Origin: Actinomycetota bacterium
Lineage (GTDB): Bacteria > Actinomycetota > Acidimicrobiia > Acidimicrobiales > Ilumatobacteraceae
NCBI GenBank assembly: GCA_016213665.1
Contig: JACQZX010000125.1
Coordinates: 1 to 64,000, forward strand
Length of the DNA: 64,000 nt
Reading direction: 5' to 3'
Part shown: positions 28,102 through 35,902 of the stretch, one piece after another
Layout: every line of letters starts with the position of its first letter
Numbering within the stretch: the stretch's first letter is position 1
The notes under the pieces: generated by a model
Told to the model about the DNA's origin: nothing
The model's database searches: none
The model's input: only the letters and a program-made list of their open reading frames with translations
Program-made: the position numbers and the translations under genes

Positions 28102-28976
28102 GCGGCGCGATCGTGCGGGAGTTGGTGCGCGAGGCGCGTCCGAAGCAGTGGGCGAAGAATGTGTTGGTACTGGCAGCGCCCGGAGCCGCCGGGGTGCTCG
28201 ACAATGGCTCTTCACTGCTGCGCACTTTGGCGGTCTTCGGCGCGTTCTGTCTCGTCTCCAGCGGCACCTACTTCTGGAACGACATCCATGATGTCGAAGC
28301 GGATCGGCAACACCCGGTCAAGAGCCAGCGGCCATTGGCCAGCGGTGCCTTCAGCGTGCGCACCGCGTCGGTGGTCGGCACTGTGCTCATTGCGGTGGGC
28401 CTTGCCGCCGCATTCGTGTTCGGCTGGCGGGTCGGACTGGTGGTTGCCGGCTATGTCGCGCTCACTACCACCTATAGCGTCGCGCTCAAACATGTCGCGG
28501 TGCTCGACTTGATTGCGGTGGCGGGAGGCTTCGTAATGCGTGCGATTGCCGGCGCGATGGTGACGGGCGTGCCGATGAGCACTTGGTTCGTGCTCTGCAC
28601 GTCGTTCGGCTCGCTGTTCATTGTCACCGGCAAGCGCTTCGCCGAACTTCGTGAGATGGGCGACAGCAACGCCACGCGCGCGTCGCTGGAGGACTACACG
28701 TTGAACTTCCTCCAGACCGTTCTCTCAGTGAGTATCGGTGCGACACTCGTCACCTACTGCATCTGGGCGTTCGACGTGCGCGAGGTTTCCGGCAGCACAT
28801 GGCCGTTTTACGAACTGTCGATCGTGCCGATGCTCACCGCGCTGCTGCGCTACACGTTGGTGCTCGAGCAGGGTCACGGGGCTGCGCCAGAGGAAATCTT
28901 CGCAGCCGATCGGTGGCTGCAGGTGATGGGAATTGTGTGGGTAGTCGTCTTCGGGCTGGGGGTGTACGTCGGATGA
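28098..28976 (+). CDS. ubiA: Decaprenyl-phosphate phosphoribosyltransferase (UbiA superfamily)
   Basis: 292 residues with about nine membrane helices. The Asp-rich motif NDIHDVEADRQHPVKSQRP (61-79) binds Mg and diphosphate; VMRAIAGAMVTGVPMSTWF and GSLFIVTGKRFAELR match the mycobacterial Rv3806c type rather than quinone prenyltransferases. It condenses 5-phosphoribosyl diphosphate with decaprenyl phosphate to give decaprenyl-phosphoryl-5-phosphoribose, the first step to the arabinofuranose donor. GTG start overlapping the HAD stop. dprE1 and dprE2 follow after one methyltransferase gene. Confidence 0.93.
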   Translation: MSGAIVRELVREARPKQWAKNVLVLAAPGAAGVLDNGSSLLRTLAVFGAFCLVSSGTYFWNDIHDVEADRQHPVKSQRPLASGAFSVRTASVVGTVLIAVGLAAAFVFGWRVGLVVAGYVALTTTYSVALKHVAVLDLIAVAGGFVMRAIAGAMVTGVPMSTWFVLCTSFGSLFIVTGKRFAELREMGDSNATRASLEDYTLNFLQTVLSVSIGATLVTYCIWAFDVREVSGSTWPFYELSIVPMLTALLRYTLVLEQGHGAAPEEIFAADRWLQVMGIVWVVVFGLGVYVG

Positions 28977-29722
28977 GCACTCGCACGTTCGAGGAAACGA
29001 TGCTGTGCGTACACGACGTCGAGGGCTGGATGAGTTTCGATCAGGCTGAGCGCCTCTACAGGGTCGCGGCGGGCGCACCTGCCGGCGGCACGATCGTGGA
29101 GATCGGAAGCTTTCGGGGGCGCAGCACGATCGTGCTTGGCAGCGCGGCACCGGTCGATGTCGCGATCATCGCCATCGATCCCCATGCCGGCAACGATCGC
29201 GGGCCGGGCGAGTACAACGGGTTCGAGCGCGCGGCGGCGACGGATCACGACGTGTTCAAAGCCAACATCGCTGCCGCCGGACTGACTTCGCGCGTGCGCC
29301 ACGTTCGTGCCTTCAGTAGCGACGCCCACCACGAGGTGCCCGGTGATCTGTCCGTTCTCTACATCGATGGTGCCCACCGCTACTCGCCGGCACGCACTGA
29401 CATTCGTGAGTGGGGTCGCAGGGTGGCGCCTGGTGGGACGATGCTCATTCATGACTCCTTCTCCTCAGTCGGTGTCACGTTTGCGATCATGCGCGAGTTG
29501 ATGCTTGGGCGCACCTTCCGGTTCGTCGGGCGGTCACGTTCACTGGCCGAGTACCGCGCCGACCTCCGGCCGACGACGGGTGGCCGTGCCGCCAACGCTT
29601 TCCGGCAACTGCTGCAACTGGGATGGTTCAGCAAGAATCTGCTGATCAAGGTCTTGCTCTCACTGAAACTGGGCAAGGTGTTGCACAAAGCCACGGGCCG
29701 TCAACCAGAATGGCCGTACTGA
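28973..29722 (+). CDS. Class I SAM-dependent methyltransferase (Methyltransf_24-like)
   Basis: 249 residues. IVEIGSFRGRSTIVLG (41-56) is motif I binding SAM, AIDPHAGN is motif II, and VLYIDGAHRYSPARTDI is the conserved loop of the Methyltransf_24 group. The C-terminal part is hydrophobic and basic and may associate with the membrane. It overlaps both neighbours (ATGA with ubiA, TGATG with dprE1), so it is made together with the arabinose-donor enzymes. No such gene sits in the mycobacterial dprE locus as I know it. The substrate is unknown; a sugar or lipid-linked acceptor is plausible. Confidence 0.85.
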   Translation: MSTRTFEETMLCVHDVEGWMSFDQAERLYRVAAGAPAGGTIVEIGSFRGRSTIVLGSAAPVDVAIIAIDPHAGNDRGPGEYNGFERAAATDHDVFKANIAAAGLTSRVRHVRAFSSDAHHEVPGDLSVLYIDGAHRYSPARTDIREWGRRVAPGGTMLIHDSFSSVGVTFAIMRELMLGRTFRFVGRSRSLAEYRADLRPTTGGRAANAFRQLLQLGWFSKNLLIKVLLSLKLGKVLHKATGRQPEWPY

Positions 29723-31095
29723 TGAGTCCGCCGCGCCGTTCACTCACCGGATGGGGTCGCACCAACGCGACGTTGTCCGATGTTCTTGAATTGCCCGACC
29801 ACGAACTGCCCGCTGCCATCAAGGAGGCCGGCCCCCGCGGAGCGCTCGTTCGCGGTCTCGGCCGCAGCTATGGCGACGCGGCGCAGAACGCTGGTGGAAT
29901 CGTGCTGCGGTTGCTCGGTGCCGCGCGGCAGGCAGTGCTCGACGAGCAACTGGGGATGGTCACGGTTTCCGCCGGCGTCAGCATTGACGATCTGTTGCGC
30001 GTAATCGTGCCGCGCGGGTTCTTCGTGCCGGTCACGCCCGGAACGCGTTTCGTCACAGTCGGCGGCGCGATCGCCAGCGATATCCATGGCAAGAACCATC
30101 ATGTCGATGGTTCCTTCGGTAACTACGTCGAATCGCTGCAGCTACTGCTTGCCGACGGTTCGATTGCCACGATCGGACCGCACCAGCGCCCCGATCTGTA
30201 TTGGGCGACCGTTGGCGGGATGGGGCTCACCGGAGCGATCCTGCAGGCGACTCTGCGACTGATCCCCATCGAGACGAGCCGCATGTCGGTCGACACGACT
30301 CGCATGCCAGACCTCGATTCGCTGTTGGCGGAGATGAGCAGCTCCGACGACGACGTGCGCTATAGCGTCGCCTGGATCGACCTTGTCGCCAAGGGTCGCA
30401 ATCTTGGGCGCAGCGTGCTCAGCCGCGGCGACCACGCGCGCTGCGACGAGTTGGGGCCGCGCGAATCGGTGAACCCGCTGGCGTATGGTCCGCACCAGCT
30501 GCTCTCGGTTCCACCACTGGTGCCACCTACAGGGGTGCTCAACCATGCCACGGTCTCGGCCTTCAACGAGCTTTGGTTTCGAAAGTCCCCACGCCGGCGA
30601 ACCGGCCAGATCGTCGGCATCGGAGCGTTCTTCCATCCCCTCGACATCGTCGGTTCGTGGAATCGTCTCTACGGCGCGAAGGGAATGCTGCAGTACCAAT
30701 TCGTCGTGCCGTTTGGGCAGGAAGCAGCGATGCGAACGGTGATCGAGCGTCTCGCAGCCAGCGGTGCGGCGAGCTTCCTTGCGATCCTGAAGCGCTTCGG
30801 GGCCGGCAGCGTTGCACCGTTGAGCTTTCCGGCACCTGGCTGGACACTCACACTCGACGTTCCAGGTGCCTCGCGTGCGCTCGGTGACTTGTTACACGGT
30901 CTCGATCGCGTCGTGCTCGATGCCGGTGGACGGCACTACTTCGCCAAGGACGCGCACACCACGCCGGAAGCCATCCGCCGCGGATACCCGCGCCTGGACG
31001 AGTGGAAAGCAATCCGCGACTCGGTCGACCCGCACGGAGTCTGGCAAAGCGACCTGTCGCGACGTCTCGGCCTCACCGACTCTACGCACGTCTAG
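29722..31095 (+). CDS. dprE1: Decaprenylphosphoryl-beta-D-ribose 2'-oxidase DprE1
   Basis: 457 residues (M. tuberculosis enzyme 461). FAD-binding N-terminus with GLGRSYGDAAQNAGG and VTVGGAIASDIHGKNHH. The C-terminal half has the LKRFGAGSVAPLSFPAPGW and RHYFAKDAHTT segments with catalytic Lys409. It oxidises the ribose 2'-OH of decaprenyl-phosphoryl-ribose to a keto intermediate. The residue aligned with mycobacterial Cys387, the covalent target of benzothiazinones, is Thr377 (codon 30850-30852). The ATG at 29722 overlaps the methyltransferase stop; an ATG at 29710 is an alternative. Confidence 0.96.
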   Translation: MSPPRRSLTGWGRTNATLSDVLELPDHELPAAIKEAGPRGALVRGLGRSYGDAAQNAGGIVLRLLGAARQAVLDEQLGMVTVSAGVSIDDLLRVIVPRGFFVPVTPGTRFVTVGGAIASDIHGKNHHVDGSFGNYVESLQLLLADGSIATIGPHQRPDLYWATVGGMGLTGAILQATLRLIPIETSRMSVDTTRMPDLDSLLAEMSSSDDDVRYSVAWIDLVAKGRNLGRSVLSRGDHARCDELGPRESVNPLAYGPHQLLSVPPLVPPTGVLNHATVSAFNELWFRKSPRRRTGQIVGIGAFFHPLDIVGSWNRLYGAKGMLQYQFVVPFGQEAAMRTVIERLAASGAASFLAILKRFGAGSVAPLSFPAPGWTLTLDVPGASRALGDLLHGLDRVVLDAGGRHYFAKDAHTTPEAIRRGYPRLDEWKAIRDSVDPHGVWQSDLSRRLGLTDSTHV

Positions 31096-31109
31096 AAAGC
31101 ACGGGCAAT

Positions 31110-31865
31110 ATGAACAATGCACTCGACGAACCACAGCACATTCTGCTCTTGGGCGGTACCAGCGACATCGGATTGGCGATCGTGCGCGAGTTGTTGAGCC
31201 CGGCGACGCGCACGGTTGTGTTGGCCTGCCGTAACACCGAGGCCGGCGAGCAGGCTGCCGCAGGGTTGCGTCACGATGCACTTACGATCGAGGTGGTTCA
31301 GTTCGACGGTGCCGCCACCGAGACTCACGCGGCGATCGTTGCTGACATTGCGCGGCGTCATGGCGACATCGATGTGGCAATCGTCGCGTTCGCGCTACTC
31401 GGAGACGATGCCACCGCCAACGATGCATCGGCCGCCGCCGAAGTGGCACATGTGAACTTCACCGGCACCGTTACAGCCACGATCGCCGTTGCCAATCGGC
31501 TCCGCACGCAAGGACACGGAGCGATCGTGTTACTGAGCAGCGTTGCAGGTGAACGGGTGCGCAAGGGCAACCCCGTGTACGGGGGTAGCAAGGCTGGTGT
31601 CGACGGCTTCGCGCAGGGCCTCGGCGACACGCTCGCTGCCGATGGAGTGCACATGTTGGTGGTGCGTCCGGGTTTTGTGCACTCGGCGATGACTGCCGGC
31701 TTGCAACCTGCCCCGTTGGCGACGACGCCGGAAAAGGTGGCCCAGCTGACGGTGCGCGCGCTGCGCTCGAAACGACGGATCGTGTGGGCGCCGGGCATCC
31801 TGCGGTTCGTGCTGATGGCGCTGCGCCATACGCCCGGCCCACTGTGGCGGCGGCTACGGCTGTAG
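31110..31865 (+). CDS. dprE2: Decaprenylphosphoryl-2-keto-ribose reductase DprE2
   Basis: 251 residues, classical short-chain dehydrogenase. LLGGTSDIGLAI (13-24) is the NAD(P)-binding motif, LLSSVAG contains the catalytic Ser, and Tyr157 and Lys161 form YGGSK. The C-terminal part (LRSKRRIVWAPGILRFVLMALRH) fits DprE2 proteins. It reduces the keto sugar left by DprE1 to decaprenyl-phosphoryl-arabinose, the only known donor of arabinofuranose in actinobacterial cell walls. It begins 14 nt after dprE1 and ends the operon. Confidence 0.95.
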   Translation: MNNALDEPQHILLLGGTSDIGLAIVRELLSPATRTVVLACRNTEAGEQAAAGLRHDALTIEVVQFDGAATETHAAIVADIARRHGDIDVAIVAFALLGDDATANDASAAAEVAHVNFTGTVTATIAVANRLRTQGHGAIVLLSSVAGERVRKGNPVYGGSKAGVDGFAQGLGDTLAADGVHMLVVRPGFVHSAMTAGLQPAPLATTPEKVAQLTVRALRSKRRIVWAPGILRFVLMALRHTPGPLWRRLRL

Positions 31866-31872
31866 GCCAGGA

Positions 31873-33648
31873 CTACTTCGGGGCTGTGCGCTCGGCGAGT
31901 TCGTGCTCGAAGTCGGCGCGACGTTCGGCTCCAATGCCAATGAGGGCGGGACTGATGCCGTCGCCGTGGTCGCAGCGGCGGTAGAGCAACACGAGGGCGT
32001 CCTCGTAGTTGCCGACGACGCAAAAGCGATCGGCCACCACTTGGTTGGGGACATCACTTCCGAATTCACTGGACGAGTTTGGTTCGTACCAACCAGTCCA
32101 AAAGTTGGTGAGCATCAGCCAATCGGCACTGGCAACATCATCGGCGAGCCGTGATCCTTCCTGATCGGCGAGGCCGGGGTCCATCTCGATGTAATACGTC
32201 GCTGGGGTCAGCTCAGGGAACATGTAATAGAACGCAGCATCGCTGTAGATCGTGCGGCTGAGGTCGGCGGGACCTACCAGCAAGCGCTCGCCGGGCCGCG
32301 ACATGCGATCAAGGTCGTCGATTGCAGCCTGGCTGGCAAGTTGCAAGTCCGGATTTCCGAAGTAGAAGCGTCGGTTACCTCGGCCAACTTCCAACCCACC
32401 CGACTTGTTACCGACACTTACGCGGCTGTGCAACAGGTAGTAGCGGAAGGTGTAGAAGGGGCTGACCAGCAGCATCACAGACGCGACAGCGACACCGGCT
32501 ACCTTCCACGCCTGACGCGCCAACCGTGGTGCCACACGCGGCACCACTTCAACCAGCAGGCAAGGCAGTAGCGCGAACGACACACACGACCCCCACGCCA
32601 GGTGGGTGCTGTCTGGTCGCTGCAACGCCTGTGGCAACAACCCGAGACCGAACAACGATGCCGCCAACAACACCGAGTGACGGGGGAGCGTTGCCGACCC
32701 TGACTGGGCGACACGGCGCGTGGTGACCGGCACGGCGATGGCGACCACAATTACGACCCAGAACCAAAGGGCTATCTGTTGACTGGCCGACAACGCCGGC
32801 AGATGCCACCACGGTGCCTCCGCCGGCCCCTCGGCGACGGCCTGCAACGCGCCGCCGATCTGTGTGAAGCTGGGCGGTCGTGGCAGCTCGCGGCCGGGGC
32901 GCAGATCGAATACCGGCTCCAGAAACATGCCGCGCACGCTCGCACCAACACCGGCTGTTGCAATGTGCACGAGCAACGGGACGATGCCGATCCCGACGCC
33001 GAGTATGACAGGTCTCCACGTTCGGTCGCTGCGGCCACGCCACAACAACCAGCCGTGAGCCAACGTAAGCGCGACGACGAGATCGGGCCGGTAGCCAAGT
33101 GCGAAGCCGACGAGCACCCCGGCGATGACGAGGGCTCGACCCCGCATGCGTCCGTCGGTATGCAGCGCGCGAACCCCGAACACCACGCTCCATAAGCCGA
33201 GCGCGACTGCCCCTTCCCACGCCAGCGCCGAAAGGCCGATTGGGGTCAGCACCAGCATCGTGACTGTCACGGCGCTGATCACGGCTGTGCGCCGACCCCA
33301 GGCGCGCGCCAACACGTACATCGCGAATATGATTCCAAGGTGCTGTAGCAGCCCGAACACGCGCTCGGCCTGCAGCGTGTCGCCGAAGATCCAGTACCAG
33401 CCGGCCAAGACGTGCAGCGAGAACGACCCGTAGAGGTGCAGGAAGTCAACGTTGGGAATGTCGCCTTTCAGGATGCGTTGGGGGAAGGTGAGCATGAACC
33501 CTTCCTCCATCGAGCTTCCCGTAGCAAGGAACAGACCACGCGCTGGCAGGGCGACGACGGCGGCGACGATGCCGACTGCGAACAGCGATCGGTTATCTGG
33601 TCGGTGGCGCAGTCGGCCACCGAGTACGAATGGCACAGTGTCGGGCAC
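31873..33648 (-). CDS. GT-C-type membrane glycosyltransferase, uncharacterised
   Basis: 591 residues from the GTG at 33648. About ten to eleven membrane helices (residues 15-430) and a soluble C-terminal domain of roughly 150 residues. The first outer loop has EEGFMLTFPQRILKGDIPNVDFLHLYG, with acidic residues at positions typical of GT-C enzymes that use polyprenyl-phosphosugars. No characterised subfamily could be named. It ends 7 bp from the convergent dprE2 and is divergent from the GT4 gene. The longer frame upstream of 33648 is not supported: it would run into the GT4 gene, and a -10 box lies 7 nt before the GTG. Confidence 0.8.
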   Translation of the reverse strand: MPDTVPFVLGGRLRHRPDNRSLFAVGIVAAVVALPARGLFLATGSSMEEGFMLTFPQRILKGDIPNVDFLHLYGSFSLHVLAGWYWIFGDTLQAERVFGLLQHLGIIFAMYVLARAWGRRTAVISAVTVTMLVLTPIGLSALAWEGAVALGLWSVVFGVRALHTDGRMRGRALVIAGVLVGFALGYRPDLVVALTLAHGWLLWRGRSDRTWRPVILGVGIGIVPLLVHIATAGVGASVRGMFLEPVFDLRPGRELPRPPSFTQIGGALQAVAEGPAEAPWWHLPALSASQQIALWFWVVIVVAIAVPVTTRRVAQSGSATLPRHSVLLAASLFGLGLLPQALQRPDSTHLAWGSCVSFALLPCLLVEVVPRVAPRLARQAWKVAGVAVASVMLLVSPFYTFRYYLLHSRVSVGNKSGGLEVGRGNRRFYFGNPDLQLASQAAIDDLDRMSRPGERLLVGPADLSRTIYSDAAFYYMFPELTPATYYIEMDPGLADQEGSRLADDVASADWLMLTNFWTGWYEPNSSSEFGSDVPNQVVADRFCVVGNYEDALVLLYRRCDHGDGISPALIGIGAERRADFEHELAERTAPK

Positions 33649-33655
33649 GGGAACG

Positions 33656-33665
33656 ACTGTAGTGT
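33656..33665. promoter_or_regulatory. Overlapping divergent -10 boxes (TACAGT / TAGTGT) for two leaderless genes
   Basis: ACTGTAGTGT reads as TACAGT on the minus strand (33661-33656), 7 nt before the GTG at 33648, and as TAGTGT on the plus strand (33660-33665), 8 nt before the GTG at 33674. The boxes share bases 33660-33661. Both genes lack ribosome-binding sites. Only 25 bp separate the two start codons. Confidence 0.5.
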
Positions 33666-33673
33666 TCGACCGC

Positions 33674-34849
33674 GTGTCGGCCGTCGAACCAACGGAACCA
33701 ACCATTACCCAACTCGCGGCTGAGATGATCGCGGTCGGGTGTGGTCGGGTGCACGTGCTCGGCTGGCGCGACCTCGACGACGACGACGCCGGCGGGTCAG
33801 AGGTGCACGCCGACAACTTCATGAGCCGATGGGCGGCGGCCGGGCTGGAGATCACGCATCGCACGTCTTACGCGAAGGGGTTGCCGGTAAGCGCACAACG
33901 CAACGGCTATCGGGTTGTTCGCAGGGGCAGTCGTTACAGCGTCTTTCCGCGCGCCGTCGTCAGCGAGCTGCGATTGCACCGGCAATACGACGCGCTGGTG
34001 GAGCTGTGGAACGGGGTGCCGTGGCTGAGCCCGCTTTGGTGCCGTAAGCCACGTGTCACGTTTCTTCATCACGTTCACGGACCAATGTGGGACCAGATGC
34101 TGCCGAAGCCGTTCGCTTTCGTCGGGCGCACGGTCGAGGCTCACCTGGCCCCACCGTTCTACCGACGCACGATGACGCTGACTCCAAGCGAAGCGACGCG
34201 TGCCGAGCTGTTGCAGCTCGGGTTTCGGCCCGATCGAGTAATCGCGATCAACAACGGCGTCGACGCCGGCTTCCAACCTGGTGAGCAAAAGGCTCCGCTG
34301 CCCACGGTCGTCTCCGTGGGTCGACTGGCGCCGGTCAAACGTCAGGACCACCTGATCGGCGAGGCGCTGATCGCCAAGCGACGCGTGCCGGAACTGCAGT
34401 TGGTGATCGTCGGCGATGGTCCGCTTCGACCGGAGCTGGAAACACTGATCGCGCGCCACCACGCGCACGACTGGATCACGCTCACCGGCAAGCTCTCTCC
34501 ACACGATCTCGTTGCGCTTTATCAGCGGTCATGGCTGGTGGTCAGTGCGTCACTTGCCGAAGGTTGGGGGTTGACTCTCACCGAAGCTGCCGGCTGCGGC
34601 ACGCCGGCCGTCGCCACCGACATCAATGGTCACCGCAGCAGCGTGATCGACGGCACCACCGGCGTGCTGGTGCCCTTGGAACAACTTGGTGAAACGATCG
34701 CCGACGTGCTGCTCGATGCGCCCCGGCGCCAAGCATTGGCCGAGGCCGCGCTGGCGCGAGCGCGGACGCTGACATGGGAAGCATCGGCGCGCGGCGTACT
34801 GCAAGCGCTGCACAGCGAAGTGATGGCCAAGTCGCGCCGCACTGGCTAG
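33674..34849 (+). CDS. GT4 family glycosyltransferase
   Basis: 391 residues with GT-B fold. The N-terminal domain has DAGGSEVHADNF near the start and HHVHGPMWDQ. The C-terminal nucleotide-sugar-binding domain has VVSVGRLAPVKRQDHLI, VIVGDGP and the EGWGLTLTEAAGCG E-x7-E motif. It uses an NDP- or GDP-activated sugar in the cytoplasm, perhaps onto a lipid-linked acceptor. The GTG at 33674 is chosen for the leaderless promoter; an ATG at 33725 is the alternative, and the frame upstream overlaps the divergent gene. Its TAG is interlocked with the stop codon of the convergent SDR gene in CTAG (34846-34849). Confidence 0.88.
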   Translation: MSAVEPTEPTITQLAAEMIAVGCGRVHVLGWRDLDDDDAGGSEVHADNFMSRWAAAGLEITHRTSYAKGLPVSAQRNGYRVVRRGSRYSVFPRAVVSELRLHRQYDALVELWNGVPWLSPLWCRKPRVTFLHHVHGPMWDQMLPKPFAFVGRTVEAHLAPPFYRRTMTLTPSEATRAELLQLGFRPDRVIAINNGVDAGFQPGEQKAPLPTVVSVGRLAPVKRQDHLIGEALIAKRRVPELQLVIVGDGPLRPELETLIARHHAHDWITLTGKLSPHDLVALYQRSWLVVSASLAEGWGLTLTEAAGCGTPAVATDINGHRSSVIDGTTGVLVPLEQLGETIADVLLDAPRRQALAEAALARARTLTWEASARGVLQALHSEVMAKSRRTG

Positions 34850-35889
34850 CCAGGCAGGAGTCGGGTGGCGACCTTCAGCAGCTTCAGCGCACCTTGCCTG
34901 GCGATCGTGCGGTGGTGGCTCTTACCTGCATGCGAGGTGCTGGCGCGGTTGGCGAGGAACCAGTCGTAGCTGTCGGCCAGCATCTCCGCGTTCGAGTACT
35001 TCGGTTGCCATGCCAGTGAGTCCTGCACATGATGAATGTCGAACCACAACGACTTCGAGTACATCAACCAGTGATACGGCGCGAACGGGGCGAGCTTGGC
35101 GCCGGCCGCGAGTCGCATCATCAGCGAGGCCGGTGCGGCTGGCAGCGATCGTACTTTCGAGCCGGTACCGGCGTGTGCGCAAAGCGATTGCAGCGACTCA
35201 CGCATGGTGCCGAAACGGTCGGTACCGGCGTTGAACACGCCGGGGCCGGCTTTGGCTCCGGCACGTATGCAGACATCGGCAAGATCATCGGCGTGCACGA
35301 ACTGGTAGCGGTTTGATCCATCGCCGAGCACGAACACGTCGGCCCCATCGGCCACCCACTCGAAGAGAATGCCGAAGATGCCGAGGCGCCCGTGGCCGAG
35401 AATGGTTCGCGGCCGCACGATGCTCACATCGAGCCCTTCGCGGACGGCGTCGAGGCACGCCCACTCGGCGGCCAACTTGGCGTGACCGTACACCTCGACG
35501 GGGGACGGCACGGTGGTGGGCAACACCGGGTTGCTCTCTGGAATCCCGAACACGGCGCTCGACGAGGTGTGCACCACCTTGCGAACTCCCGCGCTGGCGC
35601 ATTCGGCGAGTAGCAGCCTCGTGCCATCGACGTTGACCGTGCGCAGCAGTTCTGCGTTCTTGGCGAGCGGCACCTGCGCAACGTTGTTGAAGACGACATC
35701 GACTCCGTGTACGGCGGCCGCCACCACACGCGCATCGCGTATGTCGCCCTGCACCAGTTCCACAGAACTTGGGCGATCGTCGGCGTCGTTGAGGTCGAGA
35801 ACACGAACGGTGTGGCCTGTCGCGACAAGCCGCTGCACGAGCAGCGAGCCGAAGTAGCCACTGCCGCCGGTCACCAGCGATACCGTCAC
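34846..35889 (-). CDS. NAD-dependent epimerase/dehydratase (extended SDR) 1
   Basis: 347 residues. VTGGSGYFGSLL (6-17) is the Rossmann motif, TSSSAVFG holds the catalytic Ser region, and VYGHAKLAAEW the Tyr-x3-Lys pair. The family includes sugar-nucleotide epimerases and 3-beta-hydroxysteroid-type dehydrogenases. The C-terminal extension (RTIARQGALKLLKVATRLL) is basic and amphipathic and may bind membrane. GTG 35889 is chosen because GAGAGGA lies upstream at good spacing. It is the last gene of a four-gene run led by the small gene at 38815. Confidence 0.87.
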   Translation of the reverse strand: MTVSLVTGGSGYFGSLLVQRLVATGHTVRVLDLNDADDRPSSVELVQGDIRDARVVAAAVHGVDVVFNNVAQVPLAKNAELLRTVNVDGTRLLLAECASAGVRKVVHTSSSAVFGIPESNPVLPTTVPSPVEVYGHAKLAAEWACLDAVREGLDVSIVRPRTILGHGRLGIFGILFEWVADGADVFVLGDGSNRYQFVHADDLADVCIRAGAKAGPGVFNAGTDRFGTMRESLQSLCAHAGTGSKVRSLPAAPASLMMRLAAGAKLAPFAPYHWLMYSKSLWFDIHHVQDSLAWQPKYSNAEMLADSYDWFLANRASTSHAGKSHHRTIARQGALKLLKVATRLLPG

Positions 35890-35902
35890 AACTCGAGTCC
35901 TC

